From: Halobaculum sp. XH14
GTDB lineage: Archaea; Halobacteriota; Halobacteria; Halobacteriales; Haloferacaceae
Assembly: GCF_032116555.1 (NCBI RefSeq)
Contig: NZ_CP134949.1
Span: 1,612,001 to 1,676,000 of the forward strand
DNA: 64,000 nucleotides
Direction: 5' to 3'
The notes below the pieces were generated by a model that worked only from the letters and a program-made list of their open reading frames with translations, searched no databases and had not been told where the DNA came from. Shown one piece after another: positions 53,012 to 61,608 of this stretch. Both the position numbers and the translations under genes were made by a program. Numbering within the stretch: position 1 is the first letter of the stretch; each line of letters begins with the position of its first letter.

Positions 53012-54770
53012 CACACGAGACGCCACGACGGACCGGGGAACCGACACCGTGACCGACGGGGGGACGGCGACTGCGGCCGGCTCCGCGGGGGCCGACGCGG
53101 CCGACGTGACCGACGCCGAGCAGTTCGAGGCGGTCGTCGTCGGGGCCGGGCCGGGCGGCGCGGCCGCCGCAGCGGTGCTGGCGAACAACGGCATCGAGAC
53201 GCTGGTGCTGGAGCGGGGCGTCGAGGCCGGCTCGAAGAACGTCTCGGGCGGGCTCATCTACGCCGAACAGTCGGCCGCCTACACCGTCGACGACCTGTTC
53301 CCCGAGTTCCGCGAGGGCGCCAGCGAGCGCCCGGTCACGCGGAACCACATGGACAACATCGCGGGCGAGACGGTCCACACGGTGGACCTGAAGGGCGTCC
53401 ACGAGCACGACACCGAGTGGTGTGACTCCGTGCTGCGCCGACCGATGGACGCCTGGCTCGCGGAGCGGGTTCACGAGATGACCGCGGAGACGGGCGGCGG
53501 GCTGCTCACGGACGTCCGGGTGAACGGCCTGCTGTGGGACGACGGCGAGATCGTCGGCGTCACCTGCGACGAACTCGACCCGATCCGCGCGGATCTGGTC
53601 GTCGCGGCCGACGGCGTCAACAGCGAACTGGCCCGCGCCGCGGGCCTCATGGACTGGGACGAACCCGACGAGTGGTTCCAGGGCGTGAAGGCCGTCGTGG
53701 ACGTCGAGCCGGACGTCATCGACGAGCGGTTCGGCATCGACGAGGACGAGGGCGTCGCCCGGCTGTTCGGCGGCGACCTGTTCGACGGCGTGCGCGGGGG
53801 CGGCTTCCTCTACACGAACCGCGACTCGCTCTCGATCGGGACCGTCTTCCACCTCGACAGCCTCGCGGACGAGCGCGCGGAACCACACGAACTGCTCGAC
53901 AACCTGCTCACTCACCCGCACCTCGGCCAGTGGCTCCCGGACGAGTACGAGGAGCGCGAGTACTCCGCGAAGCTCGTGCCGGACTCGAAGAAGGTCGCCC
54001 ACGGCTCGCCCCACCGCGACAGGCTGCTGCTGGTCGGCGACGCCGCCGGCCAGATGCAGGCTCAGGGGCCGATCATCAAGGGGATGAACCACGCGGTCAA
54101 CGCGGGCGGGCTGGCGGCCGAGGCGTACGTCGAGGCCAAGTCGCGCAACGCGCCCCACCGCGCGGGCGAGCGGTACGAGACCAAGCTCCGCGAGGAGGGC
54201 GTGATGGACAAGCTTCGCCCGACCAGGTACGAACTCTCCCGGCCGCTCAGCGAGTCCGGCGTCGTGACCGGCGCGCTCGACGGCCTCGCTCGCTCGGCCG
54301 TCGGTCGGTTCGGCGTCAGGGCCGTCGGGGGGCTCACGGAGCGGGTGTTCAACTCGCCGTTCGCGCTCGGGATGCTCCCCGATACGCACACGTCCTACGT
54401 CACCGTGCCGACCATCCTCGCCGAGGAACTCGGCGAGCCCGTCACCTCGGAGAACGACGCCGACCCTCCGACCCTGGAGGAGCGAATCGGGGAGCTCACC
54501 TACGACACCGACGTCGGGAACCCCCACATCGAACTGCGCGACAACTCCTACGAGGCCAGCGGCGTCGCCGTCACGGCCTGCCCGGTCAGCGCAGACGGGT
54601 TCGGCGGGGGCTGCTACCGCGAGGAGACCGTCAAGTCGAACGGGAGCGAGGAGCGCGTCGTCAGCCTCGACACCCAGCCCTGCGTCGAGTGCGGGACCTG
54701 CGCGGTCGTCGCCGACACGACCTGGACGCACCCGCGCGGCGGCAAGGGCGTCGAGTACGATCAAGGATGA
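53004..54770 (+). CDS. fixC: FixC-FixX fusion: flavoprotein quinone oxidoreductase with ferredoxin-like domain
   Basis: 588 residues. A ~40-residue acidic leader precedes the FAD motif VVVGAGPGGAAAAAVLANNG with VLERG (~46-75). The FixC body includes VSGGLIYAEQSAAY, VVAADGVNSELARA, and LLLVGDAAGQMQAQGPIIKG. The last ~65 residues are FixX-like: ACPVSADGF gives one Cys, and CVECGTC the other three, the arrangement of ETF-quinone oxidoreductase. HPRGGKGVEYD follows. FixC and FixX are separate genes in diazotrophs; here they are one chain. The end overlaps the next gene by 4 bp. Confidence 0.94.
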   Translation: MSDTRDATTDRGTDTVTDGGTATAAGSAGADAADVTDAEQFEAVVVGAGPGGAAAAAVLANNGIETLVLERGVEAGSKNVSGGLIYAEQSAAYTVDDLFPEFREGASERPVTRNHMDNIAGETVHTVDLKGVHEHDTEWCDSVLRRPMDAWLAERVHEMTAETGGGLLTDVRVNGLLWDDGEIVGVTCDELDPIRADLVVAADGVNSELARAAGLMDWDEPDEWFQGVKAVVDVEPDVIDERFGIDEDEGVARLFGGDLFDGVRGGGFLYTNRDSLSIGTVFHLDSLADERAEPHELLDNLLTHPHLGQWLPDEYEEREYSAKLVPDSKKVAHGSPHRDRLLLVGDAAGQMQAQGPIIKGMNHAVNAGGLAAEAYVEAKSRNAPHRAGERYETKLREEGVMDKLRPTRYELSRPLSESGVVTGALDGLARSAVGRFGVRAVGGLTERVFNSPFALGMLPDTHTSYVTVPTILAEELGEPVTSENDADPPTLEERIGELTYDTDVGNPHIELRDNSYEASGVAVTACPVSADGFGGGCYREETVKSNGSEERVVSLDTQPCVECGTCAVVADTTWTHPRGGKGVEYDQG

Positions 54771-55186
54771 CGGGAACCGGGACGGGGTCGGACGCCGCCG
54801 GCGACGGGGACGGCGCCGACGGCCGTCGCTCGGACGCGCTCCCGTCCATCGAACGGCTCGCCGCCGACGCGCGCGAAGCGCGCGAGGCGGCGGACGCACC
54901 AACGGACCCGCCCGACTCCGAGGCGGCCCTCGTCGCGGCCCGGGACGGGCTCGGACCGGTCGTCGCCCGGTACATCGCGGCGCGGACGGGGGAGACGGAG
55001 CGACTCTCGGCGCGACAGCTCGACGGGCTCGATCGTGCGACGAACGACTGGCTCGCGGCGTACGCGCGCCACCACGGCGTCGAAACCGACCCGGACGTCA
55101 CCGTTCGGACGGCCGCGGAACTCGTCATCGAGACGCATGACGTCGTGGCGACGGCACGGCTGCTGACCGACGTTCCCGACCGCTGA
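54767..55186 (+). CDS. Small helical protein encoded in the fix operon
   Basis: 139 residues. An acidic disordered N-terminus (~1-25) is followed by helices: PSIERLAADAREAREAADAP, LGPVVARYIAARTGETERLS, LDGLDRATNDWLAAYARHHG and ELVIETHDVVATARLLTDV. It overlaps fixC::X by ATGA and so belongs to the operon. I do not recognise it. It may be an assembly factor or subunit of the Fix complex; only its position supports that. Confidence 0.78.
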   Translation: MTGTGTGSDAAGDGDGADGRRSDALPSIERLAADAREAREAADAPTDPPDSEAALVAARDGLGPVVARYIAARTGETERLSARQLDGLDRATNDWLAAYARHHGVETDPDVTVRTAAELVIETHDVVATARLLTDVPDR

Positions 55187-55246
55187 GCCGCCTCGCACCG
55201 GGTTCGGGCACGTACAGTTAAGTGATGTTAATTGTTATCATCGTTC

Positions 55247-55981
55247 ATGGAGTTGACCGAGCGGCTGTCGTTCACCGACGACGACCGAAAGGACCTGTAC
55301 CAGTACGTCGAGCAGCACGGGACGGTGCGCGAGGACGCGGCCCGGCGCGCGCTCAACATGGACCAGACGGCGTTCGGCCACCACGTCACGGTGCTCCAGC
55401 GGGACGGCTACGTCAGGCGCGTCGACGGCAAACTCACCGTGGCGTACGGCGAGGAGGAGTCCCGCGAGCATAGCGCGGGCGGCGTGGACTACGTCATCCG
55501 CCAGGCCGGGCAGGCCGACCTCTCCGGCCTCGTGGACGTCATCCGCCGGGTCGCGGGCGACGGCAGCTACATCGAGGCCGAAACGGTCGCCGACGTGGTC
55601 GAGTCCGAGGAGGTCGTCCTCCGGCACAACCAGCTCGGCTCCCGGCTGTTCTTCGTCGCCGTCGTCGACGACGCGGTCGTCGGCTGGGTCCACCTCGACC
55701 TGCCCGAGGCCAGGAAGCTCGCTCACACGGCCGTGTTGACGGTCGGCCTGCTCGCGGAGTATCGGGACAAGGGAATCGGGGAGCAACTCCTCGCCCGGGG
55801 CGAGGAGTGGGCCACGGAACAGGGGTTCGAGAAGCTGTACAACAGCGTCCCCTCCACGAACGAGAACGCCATCGCGTTCCTGGAAGCACACGGCTGGGAG
55901 ACCGAGGCGGTCCGGGACGACCACTACCGGATCGACGACGAGTACGTCGACGAGGTGATGATGGCCAAACGGCTCGACTAG
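55247..55981 (+). CDS. Winged-helix domain fused to GNAT acetyltransferase
   Basis: 244 residues. The first ~70 form a winged helix (YQYVEQHGTVREDAARRALN, FGHHVTVLQRDGYVRRVDG). The rest is a GNAT domain with motif A LTVGLLAEYRDKGIGEQLLA and NENAIAFLEAHGWETE. Such DNA-binding/acetyltransferase fusions occur across haloarchaea; the substrate could be a protein or small molecule. The start at 55247 (MELTERL) is favoured over one 5 codons upstream. An AT-rich promoter, TTAAGTGATGTTAATTG, precedes it. It lies 60 bp after the fix operon. Confidence 0.88.
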   Translation: MELTERLSFTDDDRKDLYQYVEQHGTVREDAARRALNMDQTAFGHHVTVLQRDGYVRRVDGKLTVAYGEEESREHSAGGVDYVIRQAGQADLSGLVDVIRRVAGDGSYIEAETVADVVESEEVVLRHNQLGSRLFFVAVVDDAVVGWVHLDLPEARKLAHTAVLTVGLLAEYRDKGIGEQLLARGEEWATEQGFEKLYNSVPSTNENAIAFLEAHGWETEAVRDDHYRIDDEYVDEVMMAKRLD

Positions 55982-56142
55982 GGCCACTCCGAGTCGGTCC
56001 CCTCCAGCGGCTCCGCGACGACGCCGTCCTGCTGGACGAGCGCCCTGGCGTGGGCCGCACAGACGCTCCGGTCGGCGTCCCAGGGGACGTGGAGGCGGAC
56101 GCTCGCGGCCGCCTCACAGTCGTCCTCGGTACACTCCGCCAT
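55978..56142 (-). CDS. 54-residue zinc-knuckle-like protein
   Basis: 54 residues: MAECTEDDCEAAASVRLHVP, then WDADRSVCAAHARALVQQDG, and a final EPLEGTDSEWP. Cys4, Cys9, Cys28 and His31 make a plausible zinc site. The sequence is close to my memory of conserved haloarchaeal small proteins. It overlaps the 3' end of the GNAT gene by 4 bp, tail to tail. Function unknown. Confidence 0.78.
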   Translation of the reverse strand: MAECTEDDCEAAASVRLHVPWDADRSVCAAHARALVQQDGVVAEPLEGTDSEWP

Positions 56143-56248
56143 CGCTCGGTCATTCTCCGCCGCCCGTTATCGGTCTGTCGCCCGTGGGAGCGGTGACTCC
56201 GACTGGACTCCGTGGTGTTTTGTGGGCTCGGCGTCTCCCGCTCGACGA

Positions 56249-56926
56249 ATGGCGCTCCACGACCTCACGCGGCCCATCGAGGACGGCATGGCCACGTATC
56301 CGGACGACCCGTCCGTCGCCGTGTCGCCCCACGCGAGGATGGACGCTGACGGCTACCGGGTCAGTGAACTTCGGCTCGGAACCCACGCCGGGACGCACGT
56401 CGACGCGCCGAGCCACGTGCTCGCGGGCGGCGCGAGCCTGGGGGAGTTCGACCCCGAGGCGTTCCGGTTCGACGCGCACGTCGTCGACGTGAGCGACCTG
56501 GGCGCGCGGGCGGAGATTCCGGCCGAGGCGGTTCCCGCGACCACCGCCGACCTCGTCCTGTTCTACACCGGCTGGGCGGCGCACTGGGGAACCGACCGCT
56601 ACCGGGCACACCCGTACCTCTCGCGGCGGGCCGCCGAGCGCTGTGCGGGGCGGGGACTCGCCGTCGGGCTGGACTGCTTCGGGCCGGACCCGACGCCGCT
56701 CGCTCCCGGATTCGTCGTCGAGACGGACCGCGACGACGACGCCGAACCGGACCTCGACGGGTACGGGACGCCCGCTCATCGAGCGCTCCTGGAGAAAGGC
56801 TGCCTGATCCTCGAGAACCTCGTCGAGCTCGACGGGCTCCCCGAGCGGTGCTCCGTCACCGCACACCCGCTCAGCGTCGACGCGGACGGGGCGCCCGCGC
56901 GGGTCGTCGCGGAGACCGGCGAATAG
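56249..56926 (+). CDS. Cyclase family (kynurenine formamidase-like) protein
   Basis: 225 residues. The family metal motif is [19 protein letters not shown] (HxGTHxDxPxH), preceded by [17 protein letters not shown]. Other parts are [22 protein letters not shown] and [16 protein letters not shown]. Members are metal-dependent hydrolases, including kynurenine formamidase and isatin hydrolase. The actual amide or ester is unknown. The start MALHDLTRP at 56249 was chosen over an upstream ATG at 56222. Confidence 0.9.
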   Translation: MALHDLTRPIEDGMATYPDDPSVAVSPHARMDADGYRVSELRLGTHAGTHVDAPSHVLAGGASLGEFDPEAFRFDAHVVDVSDLGARAEIPAEAVPATTADLVLFYTGWAAHWGTDRYRAHPYLSRRAAERCAGRGLAVGLDCFGPDPTPLAPGFVVETDRDDDAEPDLDGYGTPAHRALLEKGCLILENLVELDGLPERCSVTAHPLSVDADGAPARVVAETGE

Positions 56927-57024
56927 GGTCGGGAGCCGGCCCCCGGCGGCGATCTCGGGACCCCGGTGTGAGCCCGCCACGCCACCGTGTATCGACGTCA
57001 CATGGACGGGATACTTTGAAAGCG

Positions 57025-57030
57025 TTTATA
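57025..57030 (+). promoter_or_regulatory. TATA box of the rpl7ae operon
   Basis: TTTATA at 57025-57030, in AAAGCGTTTATACGG, places transcription start near 57051-57055. The start codon is at 57144, so the mRNA has a leader of about 90 nt, unlike most promoters in this window. Confidence 0.55.
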
Positions 57031-57050
57031 CGGCAACCCGGCCTACCGAT

Positions 57051-57143
57051 GGAGTACAACCTTCCCGGGGTCGTGACCCTCCCCGTCGTCAGGGATTTAC
57101 AGCGGCGGGGAAGTCGAGCCGCCGGGAGGGAGGAGATCCACAA
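57051..57143 (+). promoter_or_regulatory. Structured 5' leader of rpl7ae with Shine-Dalgarno
   Basis: Two hairpins compete for CGGCGG at 57103-57108. Hairpin A pairs CCCCGTCG (57081-57088) with CGGCGGGG (57103-57110), loop of 14. Hairpin B pairs CGGCGG (57103-57108) with CCGCCG (57119-57124), loop of 10. Just 3' of hairpin B lies GGAGGGAGGAG (57126-57135), a strong Shine-Dalgarno ~10 nt before the ATG. The layout suggests translational control, possibly by L7Ae itself, which binds kink-turns; no classical k-turn was found by eye. Confidence 0.5.
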
Positions 57144-57506
57144 ATGTCAGTCTACGTCGACTACGATGTACCCGCGGACCTCGCGGAGCGAAGCCTCGAC
57201 GCGCTCGAGGTCGCCCGCGACACAGGCACCGTCAAGAAAGGAACCAACGAAACGACCAAAGCCGTCGAGCGCGGCAACGCCGACCTCGTCTACGTCGCCG
57301 AGGACGTCGAACCCGAGGAGATCGTGATGCACCTCCCCGAACTGTGCGAGGAGAAAGGCATCGCCTACGTCTTCATCGAGACCCAGGACGACGTCGGCCA
57401 CGCCGCCGGCCTCGAAGTCGGCTCGGCCGCCGCCGCCGTTACGGACGCCGGCGACGCCGACGAGGACGTCGAGGACATCGCGGACAAGGTCGAGGAACTC
57501 CGGTAA
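57144..57506 (+). CDS. rpl7ae: Ribosomal protein L7Ae
   Basis: 120 residues. The RNA-binding core is [20 protein letters not shown], then [20 protein letters not shown] and [20 protein letters not shown]. It binds kink-turns in 23S rRNA, box C/D and H/ACA sRNPs and archaeal RNase P. First gene of the operon rpl7ae-rps28e-rpl24e-ndk. A structured leader with Shine-Dalgarno precedes it. Acidic C-terminus ([16 protein letters not shown]) is the haloarchaeal variant. Confidence 0.97.
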   Translation: MSVYVDYDVPADLAERSLDALEVARDTGTVKKGTNETTKAVERGNADLVYVAEDVEPEEIVMHLPELCEEKGIAYVFIETQDDVGHAAGLEVGSAAAAVTDAGDADEDVEDIADKVEELR

Positions 57507-57512
57507 CCGACC

Positions 57513-57737
57513 ATGTCGGCTGAAGAACAAGAGAGCGGCTCCACGCCCGCCGAGGTCATCGAGATCGTCGGCAAGACCGGGATGCACGGCGAGGCCATGC
57601 AGGTCAAGTGCCGGATCCGGGAGGGCGACAACCAGGGCCGCATCATCACGCGAAACGTCCTCGGTCCCGTGCGGGAGGGCGACGTCCTCCAGCTGCGCGA
57701 GACCCAGCGGGACGCGGACGCGATCGGAGGTCAGTAA
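57513..57737 (+). CDS. rps28e: Ribosomal protein S28e
   Basis: 74 residues. An OB-fold small-subunit protein with [40 protein letters not shown] and [13 protein letters not shown]. It is 6 bp after rpl7ae. The short acidic extension [11 protein letters not shown] is a halophile feature. A few bases later rpl24e begins. Confidence 0.96.
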   Translation: MSAEEQESGSTPAEVIEIVGKTGMHGEAMQVKCRIREGDNQGRIITRNVLGPVREGDVLQLRETQRDADAIGGQ

Positions 57738-57740
57738 CCA

Positions 57741-57917
57741 ATGCCACAGCATCGAAACTGCGACTACTGCGGCGCGGACATCGAACCCGGTACGGGCACG
57801 ATGTTCGTCGGGACGGACGGGAGCATCACGCACTTCTGCTCCGCGAAGTGTGAGAAGAACGCTGATCTCGGGCGCGAGGCCCGGGATCTGGAGTGGACCG
57901 AGGCGGGGAGCGAATGA
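57741..57917 (+). CDS. rpl24e: Ribosomal protein L24e
   Basis: 58 residues, beginning [20 protein letters not shown]. The four zinc Cys are CDYC near the N-terminus and CSAKC in [11 protein letters not shown]. Archaeal L24e is of this length. It lies 3 bp after rps28e. Its stop overlaps the ATG of ndk by 4 bp (ATGA). Confidence 0.96.
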   Translation: MPQHRNCDYCGADIEPGTGTMFVGTDGSITHFCSAKCEKNADLGREARDLEWTEAGSE

Positions 57918-58396
57918 GCGACGCCGCGGAACGCACCTTCGTGATGGTGAAACCCGACGGCGTCCAGCGGGGGCTCATCGGGGAGATAGTCTCCCGATTC
58001 GAGCAGCGCGGCCTGAAGCTCGTCGGCGGGAAGTTCATGCAAATCGACGAGGAGCTAGCCCACGAACACTACGGCGAGCACGAGGGCAAGCCGTTCTTCG
58101 AGGGGCTCGTCGAGTTCATCACCTCCGGGCCCGTCTTCGCGATGGTCTGGGAGGGCGCGGACGCGACGCGGCAGGTCCGCAGCATGATGGGCGAGACGGA
58201 CCCGGCCGAGTCTGCCCCGGGGACGATCCGTGGCGACCTCGGGCTCGACCTGGGTCACAACGTGATTCACGGTTCCGACCACGAGGACGAGGGCGCGAAC
58301 GAGCGCGAGATCGCGCTGTTCTTCGACGACGAGGAGCTGGTCGACTGGGACCTCGACGCCGCGGAGTGGGTGTACGAGGACGCCGGCGGTCACTGA
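57914..58396 (+). CDS. ndk: Nucleoside diphosphate kinase
   Basis: 160 residues. It transfers phosphate from NTPs to NDPs through a phospho-His. The active-site loop is [18 protein letters not shown], and the N-terminal [20 protein letters not shown] and FKLVGGKFM-like segment ([19 protein letters not shown]) are standard. The acidic C-terminus is halophile-typical. Cotranscribed with the ribosomal genes, a common archaeal arrangement. The ATG overlaps rpl24e by 4 bp. Confidence 0.97.
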   Translation: MSDAAERTFVMVKPDGVQRGLIGEIVSRFEQRGLKLVGGKFMQIDEELAHEHYGEHEGKPFFEGLVEFITSGPVFAMVWEGADATRQVRSMMGETDPAESAPGTIRGDLGLDLGHNVIHGSDHEDEGANEREIALFFDDEELVDWDLDAAEWVYEDAGGH

Positions 58397-58515
58397 GTAG
58401 CTGCACTGACTTCTGCGGCACGTCACTCTCGAGCTCCGTGCGATACCGTCAACAGCATCGGTGCGACCGTTGTGACGACCGCGGAAGCCCCCGCGACTCT
58501 CGGCTCCCGCGACCA

Positions 58516-58555
58516 CGCTGCGCTCCTCGCTCCCTCCGGTCGCTGTGGTGCTTGC
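58516..58555 (-). repeat. Left arm of 40-bp inverted repeat
   Basis: Its reverse complement reads GCAAGCACCACAGCGACCGG and then AGGGAGCGAGGAGCGCAGCG. It matches the arm at 58834-58872 in ~36 of 40 positions. The CAGCGACCGAGGGAG-type motif is one I recall from many haloarchaeal intergenic regions. Confidence 0.65.
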
Positions 58556-58833
58556 GGGGTCGGGGTTCCCCGAGAGCCGCGGCCCCTTCCAAGTCCCACC
58601 CTGCCGGCTTTCCGGCCGAGCGTCGGTCCTCTGACCACCGGCTGCGCACGCCGGGGGTAGTCCAGCGTAACGCTGGCCGGCCGACGGTCGGTGGGATGCG
58701 GCCGGCGCACACGCGAGCGACCCGTGGGAGCGAGCCTGCGCCCGCGGGAGGCGTGGGGAGCATACGCGATGTAGCCCGACCTTCCACGGGACGGGACCGA
58801 AAGGGGCCGAGCGCTCGAACCGTCCCGGACGAC

Positions 58834-58872
58834 GCAAGCACCGCAGCGACCGAGGGAGTGAGGAGCGCAGTG
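58834..58872 (+). repeat. Right arm of 40-bp inverted repeat
   Basis: Reads GCAAGCACCGCAGCGACCGA and then GGGAGTGAGGAGCGCAGTG, the partner of 58516-58555. The two arms could pair over ~280 nt of internal hairpins. Confidence 0.65.
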
Positions 58873-59009
58873 AGGCCCGGAGGGTCGAGCGCCCGGGGCT
58901 TTCGAGGTCACGGTATTGGTCCCCACGGTCTGCTCACCAACCTCCCAGCCACACGCACATGGCTCCGGTATCGCAAGGGTCCAAGTCCCCCCGGACCCAC
59001 CGAACACCC

Positions 59010-59999
59010 ATGGTCACGTTCCTCGCCGGCGGCACCGGCACGCCGAAGTTGCTGGAGGGTGCCGCCCCCGTCTTCGCCCCCGCGGACACGACGGTCGTCG
59101 GCAACACCGGCGACGACGTCGAACTCGGGGGGAACCTCGTCTGCCCCGACGTCGACACGGTGCTGTTCGCCGGCGGCGGCGTCCTCGACCGCGAGCGCTG
59201 GTGGGGAATCGCCGACGACACGACGGCGACCCACGACGAACTCGCGCGACTCGCGGAACGGGCCGACCTCGAACCGGGGCCACGATACCTGCCCGACGAG
59301 GCACAGACCGCCGGCCGCGACATCGCGCGCTGGCGCCGGTTCTCGGGCGTCGCGGAGTTCATGGAGATCGGCGACCGGGACCGCGCCGTCCACGTCACTC
59401 GCACCTCGCTGCTCGACGAGGGCCGCTCGCTCACGGAGGTCACCCGGACCCTTGCGGCCGCGTTCGAACTCGACGTCGACCTCGTGCCGATGAGCGACGA
59501 CCCCGTGGCGAGCATCGTCCACACCCCCGAGGGGGAGATGCACTTTCAGGAGTTCTGGGTCGCGAGACGCGCCGAACCGACCGTCGAGAACGTGGAGTTC
59601 CGCGGGGCCGACGCGGCCGAACCCGCGGCCGCGGCCCTCGACGCGCTCGCCGACGACGTGGTCGTCGGCCCCTCGAACCCCGTGACGAGCATCGGGCCGA
59701 TGCTCGCGGTTCCGGGCATCGAGGAGGCCCTGCGGGAAACCCGCGTCGTCGCCGTCTCCCCGTTCGTCGAGGACGAGGCGTTCTCGGGACCCGCCGCCGA
59801 CCTCATGGAGGGGGTCGGGTACGAGTCGAGCACCGCCGGCGTCGCCGACGCCTACCCGTTCGTCGACGCGTTCGTGCTCGACGACTCGGACGGGACCGAC
59901 CTCGACCGGCCGGTCGTCCGGACCGACACGCGGATGGACGAGGAGGCTGACGCGGAGCGGGTCGCCGGCGCCTGTGACACGGCGCTGGAGGCGGTCTGA
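59010..59999 (+). CDS. cofD: 2-phospho-L-lactate transferase CofD (coenzyme F420 synthesis)
   Basis: 329 residues. It joins the lactyl phosphate moiety to FO, giving F420-0. The N-terminal [20 protein letters not shown], the [19 protein letters not shown] motif, and [12 protein letters not shown] are diagnostic, as are FQEFWVARR and [15 protein letters not shown]. The start at 59010 was chosen because [10 protein letters not shown] is the family start. It opens an operon in which each gene overlaps the next by 1-4 bp. The upstream 613 bp are non-coding and hairpin-rich. Confidence 0.96.
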   Translation: MVTFLAGGTGTPKLLEGAAPVFAPADTTVVGNTGDDVELGGNLVCPDVDTVLFAGGGVLDRERWWGIADDTTATHDELARLAERADLEPGPRYLPDEAQTAGRDIARWRRFSGVAEFMEIGDRDRAVHVTRTSLLDEGRSLTEVTRTLAAAFELDVDLVPMSDDPVASIVHTPEGEMHFQEFWVARRAEPTVENVEFRGADAAEPAAAALDALADDVVVGPSNPVTSIGPMLAVPGIEEALRETRVVAVSPFVEDEAFSGPAADLMEGVGYESSTAGVADAYPFVDAFVLDDSDGTDLDRPVVRTDTRMDEEADAERVAGACDTALEAV

Positions 60000-60784
60000 T
60001 GTCCGGCTCCGGGCGACCGTTCGACCCGCCAGTCGCGCTCGCGTCGCTATCGGGCGAGTCCGTCCACGAGTGGGCCGAACGCGGTGCGGAGTACGCCGGG
60101 GCGGCGTTCCTCGGGGGCATCGCGATCGACGAGGAAAGCCGGGAGGCGGCCCGGGCGATGGTTGCCGACCGCGACCGAACCGAGTTTCTGCCGGCGGACC
60201 CGCTGGCGTGGATCGACCGCCAGCTCTCGGCGCTCGCGGATGCCGACGTCCGGCCCGCCGTGAACGTTCGAAGCGCGACCGTCCCACCCGTTCGCGCCGC
60301 AGCCGAAGCCTGTGTAGCCCACGGCGCGATCCTCGAAATCAACGCGCACTGTCGCCAGGCGGAACTGTGCGCGGCGGGCTGTGGCGAGACGCTGCTTCGT
60401 GATGCCGACAGGCTCGCGGAGTACGTGAGGGCCGCGAGCGAGGCGGGCGCGACGGTTTCGGTCAAAGTGCGCGCCGAGGTGGCGGGCGTCGAACTGCGTG
60501 AGACGGCCGCCGCCGTCGAAGCCGCCGGCGCCGACTGTCTCCACGTCGACGCCATGGACTCGGAGGGCGTGGTCGCGTCGGTCGTCGAGGCCGTCCCCGA
60601 CCTGTTCGTCGTCGCGAACAACGGGGTCAGGGACGCACGAACCGTCCGCGAGTATCTCACGTACGGTGCCGACGCCGTGAGCGTCGGCAGGCCGAGCGAC
60701 GACCCGCGCGTGCTCCGGCGCGTTCACGACGCGACCGCCGAGTGGTTCACCGAGTCCGAGCAGAGACGGGAGGTCCAGCCGTGA
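59999..60784 (+). CDS. TIM-barrel protein related to tRNA-dihydrouridine synthase/DHOD
   Basis: 261 residues. The core has EYAGAAFLGGIAIDEESRE, ADVRPAVNVRSATVPPVRAA, ILEINAHCRQAELCAAGCGE and ADCLHVDAMDSEG, and ends NNGVRDARTVREYLTYGADA and VSVGRPSDD. The Ax-N-x-HCRQ segment and VSVKVRAEV resemble the FMN-binding dus-like archaeal family found with cofD or CitG-like genes. The catalytic Cys of Dus could be that in HCRQ. Substrate unknown. Start ATG overlaps the cofD stop (TGATG). Confidence 0.82.
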   Translation: MSGSGRPFDPPVALASLSGESVHEWAERGAEYAGAAFLGGIAIDEESREAARAMVADRDRTEFLPADPLAWIDRQLSALADADVRPAVNVRSATVPPVRAAAEACVAHGAILEINAHCRQAELCAAGCGETLLRDADRLAEYVRAASEAGATVSVKVRAEVAGVELRETAAAVEAAGADCLHVDAMDSEGVVASVVEAVPDLFVVANNGVRDARTVREYLTYGADAVSVGRPSDDPRVLRRVHDATAEWFTESEQRREVQP

Positions 60785-61608
60785 GCGACCACGCCGCGAA
60801 CGCCGAACTCGCGCTGCTGCTGGAGGTCGCCGGGACCCCGAAGCCGGGCAACGTGGACCGCCAGCGCGACCTGCCGAACCTCCGGTTCGAGCAGTTCCTC
60901 GCCGGGGCGGTCGGCGCGCGGGAGGGACTGGAACGCGCCGCCGCCGGTGAGCCGGTGGGAGAGGCGTTCGAGACGGCGGTCGCCGGGATGAGCGAGCGAT
61001 CGGGCGACAACACGCAGTTCGGTTGTCTCCTCCTGCTGGTTCCCTTGGTTCGTGCAGCGGCTGCGGGCGATCTCTCGCGGGCGGGCGTTCGCGGGGTCCG
61101 TGCGGAAACCACCGTCGCGGACGCGGTCCGCTTCTACCGGGCGTTCGACCACGTCGACGTCGCGGTCGCGGACCCGCCGGAGGGGATGGACGAACTGGAC
61201 GTACGCCGCGGGGGCGACGCGGCGGCGACGCTGCGCGACCGCGGACTCACGCTCGCGGACGTGATGGCCCGGTCGGAGGGGGACGCGAACGCACGCGAGT
61301 GGGCCGAGGGGTTCCCCCGGACGTTCCGCGCGGCCGAAGCCATCCTCGCTGACGAGGGGCCGGTCACCGACCGCGCCGCCCGCGCGTTCCTCGACCTGCT
61401 CGCGGAGTCCGAGGACACCCTCGTCCGGATCAATCACGGCGAGTCGGTGGCCACGGAGATCCGCGAAGGCGCCCGCGAAATCGGTTCGCTCGCCGAGGCG
61501 GAGGCCTGGGCCGACGAACTCGTCGAGCGGGGAATCAACCCGGGGACCACCGCCGACCTGACTGCGGCGGCGCTGTTCGTCGCGCTCGAACGGGGAGTCG
61601 AACCGTGA
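60781..61608 (+). CDS. Triphosphoribosyl-dephospho-CoA synthase-like protein (CitG family)
   Basis: 275 residues starting GTG at 60781, overlapping the preceding stop (GTGA). The N-terminal ALLLEVAGTPKPGNVDRQRD is the CitG/MdcB hallmark, followed by RFEQFLAGAVGAREGLERAA, SGDNTQFGCLLLLVPL and RINHGESVATEIREG. No citrate lyase or malonate decarboxylase genes are nearby, so the classical role is unlikely. Archaeal and methylotroph relatives have been linked to C1-carrier/tetrahydromethanopterin-type cofactor synthesis; this is from memory. Confidence 0.88.
   Translation: MSDHAANAELALLLEVAGTPKPGNVDRQRDLPNLRFEQFLAGAVGAREGLERAAAGEPVGEAFETAVAGMSERSGDNTQFGCLLLLVPLVRAAAAGDLSRAGVRGVRAETTVADAVRFYRAFDHVDVAVADPPEGMDELDVRRGGDAAATLRDRGLTLADVMARSEGDANAREWAEGFPRTFRAAEAILADEGPVTDRAARAFLDLLAESEDTLVRINHGESVATEIREGAREIGSLAEAEAWADELVERGINPGTTADLTAAALFVALERGVEP

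Larger units (their letters stand above)
58397..59009. other. Hairpin-rich 613-bp intergenic region
   Basis: No frame on either strand has protein character. Instead there are many perfect or near-perfect stems: GCCGG-CTTT-CCGGC (58603-58616), CCAGCG-TAA-CGCTGG (58662-58676), and GGGACGG (58788-58794) with CCGTCCC (58820-58826). A pair of ~40-bp inverted repeats bounds 58516-58872 (listed separately). It could be a structured RNA, a MITE-like element or a transcription-termination/spacer cassette after ndk. It is not RNase P RNA: the universal GAGGAAAGTCC-type core is absent on both strands. Confidence 0.5.

Noticed and set aside
54570-54770. Missing fourth Cys in the FixX-like domain
   Set aside because: After CVECGTC the expected further Cys is Ala, but the ETF-QO arrangement uses one upstream Cys (ACPVSADGF) plus CVECGTC, so the set of four is complete.
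57049-57327. Short open frame starting in the rpl7ae leader
   Set aside because: It runs out of frame through rpl7ae with Ser/Arg/Thr-rich product; the leader is better explained as structured RNA.
58397-59009. RNase P RNA
   Set aside because: Considered because of the dense stems, but the universal core (GAGGAAAGTCC and ACAGAA type) is missing on both strands.
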